A DNA stretch of 64,000 nucleotides from an uncultured Clostridia bacterium (GTDB lineage: Bacteria; Bacillota; Clostridia; Lachnospirales; CAG-274), in NCBI GenBank assembly GCA_947632615.1, contig CANRPW010000010.1, forward strand, positions 1 to 64,000, in the 5' to 3' direction. This document shows, piece by piece, positions 62,907 to 64,000 of the stretch. The position numbers were made by a program, and so were the translations under genes. The notes beneath the pieces are model-generated. The model saw only the letters and a list, made by a program, of their open reading frames with translations, did not search any database and was not told the DNA's origin. Position 1 is the stretch's first letter, and each line of letters opens with the position of its first letter.

Positions 62907-64000
62907 TTATTTTCTGAGAGTATGAGCATACTCCTCCACCTCATACCAATTCACATTAAATCCTGCGCCTTTCTTGCAAAATACAGAATTGGGAGTATTC
63001 AAAACATCTCCTGTAGGGTCGTATGCCTTTTCTTCAATAACCTTCTCCGCTATTTCACATACATCCATACCGCCATACATAAGACTTATGCTTCCCTCTC
63101 CCTTGGTAAACGCTGCTATCTCAGAGGTATATTCCATAAAAGTTTCTACAGGTCCTCTGCCTCTTATCACAACGTCATTACCAATAGACTCGGGAGGCTC
63201 AAAGCTTCCTCTCATTTTTTGTATGTCAGACATTATTCTTCCCGTAAATTCCGAATTTACTATTATTTCAAAATCATAAAAAGGCTCTAAAAGTATAGAC
63301 TTGGCTCTCATAAGCCCTTGTCTGACTGCCCTGTAAGTAGCCTCTCTGAAATCTCCGCCCTCTGTGTGCTTAAGGTGAGATATACCGTTCACAAGAACAA
63401 TTCTTATATCCGTTATAGGCGAGCCTGTAAGCACTCCCTTGTGCTCTTTTTCAAATATGTGAGTCTTAATTAAATTCTGATAGTTGATGGATAAATGTTC
63501 CACGTGGCATTGGGAGATGAAGCTGATGCCCGAATTTCTTTCCCTAGGCTCTAACCTCAAGGCTACTTCCGCATAATGCCTCAATGGCTCATAATGTCCA
63601 TATCCCATTACAGCTTCTTTTATTGTTTCCTTATATCTTATATCAGGACTACCGAATTTCAGCTTAACTCCAAACCTGTTTTCAAATATATTTTCCAATA
63701 CCTCAAGCTGAATTTTACCCATAGTATTAATAACTATGTCATCATCCTCGGCATTTACAAAAAGTGTAGGCTCTTCTCTTTCCAAAATTTTAAAAAGTTC
63801 CAAAACCCTGCTTTTGTCAGTATCATCAAGTATTATTACCTTTGCTTTAAGTGCCGAAGCCCCTAAATGGCCGTCATCTATAATTTTGCCGTCCTTTATA
63901 ATATTGCCGCATACAGGAGTATTAAGTCCGCAAACCCCAACTATATCTCCGGCTTCTCCAAATTGCTTACTAACATATCTATCCCCATTATAAAACCTGA
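62907..64000 (-). CDS. TetM-like translation GTPase, C-terminal part (5' end off window)
   Basis: About 363 codons are visible; the reading frame continues without a stop to the window edge, so the GTPase domain lies to the right. The part seen covers the end of domain II (AGDIVGVCGLNTPVCGNII), EF-G-like domains III-V (VETFMEYTSEIAAFTKGEG, RDxxx-like RERNSGISFISQ) and the C-terminal NVNWYEVEEYAH typical of the TetM/TetO-like family. Many Clostridia carry chromosomal relatives that do not give tetracycline resistance, so resistance should not be assumed. It contains a parS-like sequence at 63496. Confidence 0.88.
   Translation of the reverse strand, partial: RFYNGDRYVSKQFGEAGDIVGVCGLNTPVCGNIIKDGKIIDDGHLGASALKAKVIILDDTDKSRVLELFKILEREEPTLFVNAEDDDIVINTMGKIQLEVLENIFENRFGVKLKFGSPDIRYKETIKEAVMGYGHYEPLRHYAEVALRLEPRERNSGISFISQCHVEHLSINYQNLIKTHIFEKEHKGVLTGSPITDIRIVLVNGISHLKHTEGGDFREATYRAVRQGLMRAKSILLEPFYDFEIIVNSEFTGRIMSDIQKMRGSFEPPESIGNDVVIRGRGPVETFMEYTSEIAAFTKGEGSISLMYGGMDVCEIAEKVIEEKAYDPTGDVLNTPNSVFCKKGAGFNVNWYEVEEYAHTLRK
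63496..63511. other. parS-like half site
   Basis: TGTTCCACGTGGCATT matches the palindromic parS form at 13 of 16 bases with an intact left half and core CACGTGG. It lies inside the TetM-like gene, 6.4 kb from the better parS. It could be a weak second ParB site or chance. Confidence 0.4.

Noticed and set aside
62907-64000. Acquired tetracycline resistance gene
   Set aside because: The visible C-terminal part is equally typical of chromosomal TetM-like GTPases of Clostridia, and there is no mobile element beside it.

Overview
The window looks like a chromosomal segment of a low-to-mid GC, Gram-positive anaerobe of the Clostridia. This rests on gene content: walJ/yycI/rlmH, a T-box in front of thrS, DUF4446 next to parB, Feo transport with two feoA genes and a small Cys-rich membrane protein, an SLH-anchored surface protein, and a selenium-dependent molybdenum hydroxylase locus. 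I saw no rRNA, tRNA, phage or transposase gene. The last gene, a TetM-like GTPase, runs off the right edge.

Layout. 1-4.7 kb (leftward): yycI, murA, walJ, rlmH and a TSCPD-domain gene, plus xpt. 4.8-14.3 kb (leftward): one tightly overlapping ten-gene operon for a three-subunit molybdenum hydroxylase of the xanthine dehydrogenase family and its selenium/sulfur maturation factors (SelD, YedF, cysteine desulfurase, DUF3343, a MocA-YqeC fusion, YqeB, XdhC). 14.4-15.8 kb: an NCS2 purine permease. 16-21.8 kb (leftward): a molybdopterin and molybdate operon (MoeA-like protein, MoaC, MoaA, a MOSC-MogA fusion, ModABC). Together these blocks take up purine and molybdate, build the cofactor, load it and oxidise the purine; xpt can salvage xanthine. 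22-28.7 kb: pyrG, then convergent fhs-rimO-pgsA-ctpA. 29.1-33.9 kb: ftsK/spoIIIE and a P-type-ATPase relative that has lost its cytoplasmic catalytic domains. 34-38 kb: a membrane TPR protein and the feoA-feoA-feoB-feoX operon behind a likely metal-responsive operator. 38-43.7 kb: a tyrosine phenol-lyase/tryptophanase-like enzyme, a MATE transporter, T-box-thrS and a DUF1292 protein. 43.8-49.9 kb: a 2031-residue repetitive SLH surface protein. 49.9-51.8 kb: almost 2 kb without a credible gene, with nested hairpins and two cloverleaf palindromes. 51.8-59.8 kb (leftward): cyclophilin, serS, a Cof phosphatase, DUF4446, parB, parA with a parS site, pyrE and pepF. 60-64 kb: glgA, hflX and the TetM-like GTPase.

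The most unusual signal lies between genes. Seven intergenic spacers, and apparently an eighth cut by the left edge, carry a two-part palindrome: a shorter hairpin next to a very long, nearly perfect one (stems of about 29-50 bp, loops of 2-4 bases). The stem sequences differ from copy to copy, yet each pairs with itself almost perfectly. All seven complete copies lie just downstream of a gene end. A second family at 51.4-51.7 kb consists of two copies of an 84-86 bp element whose four stems abut without unpaired bases, giving an ideal four-way cruciform or cloverleaf. I cannot match either family to a known element from sequence alone.
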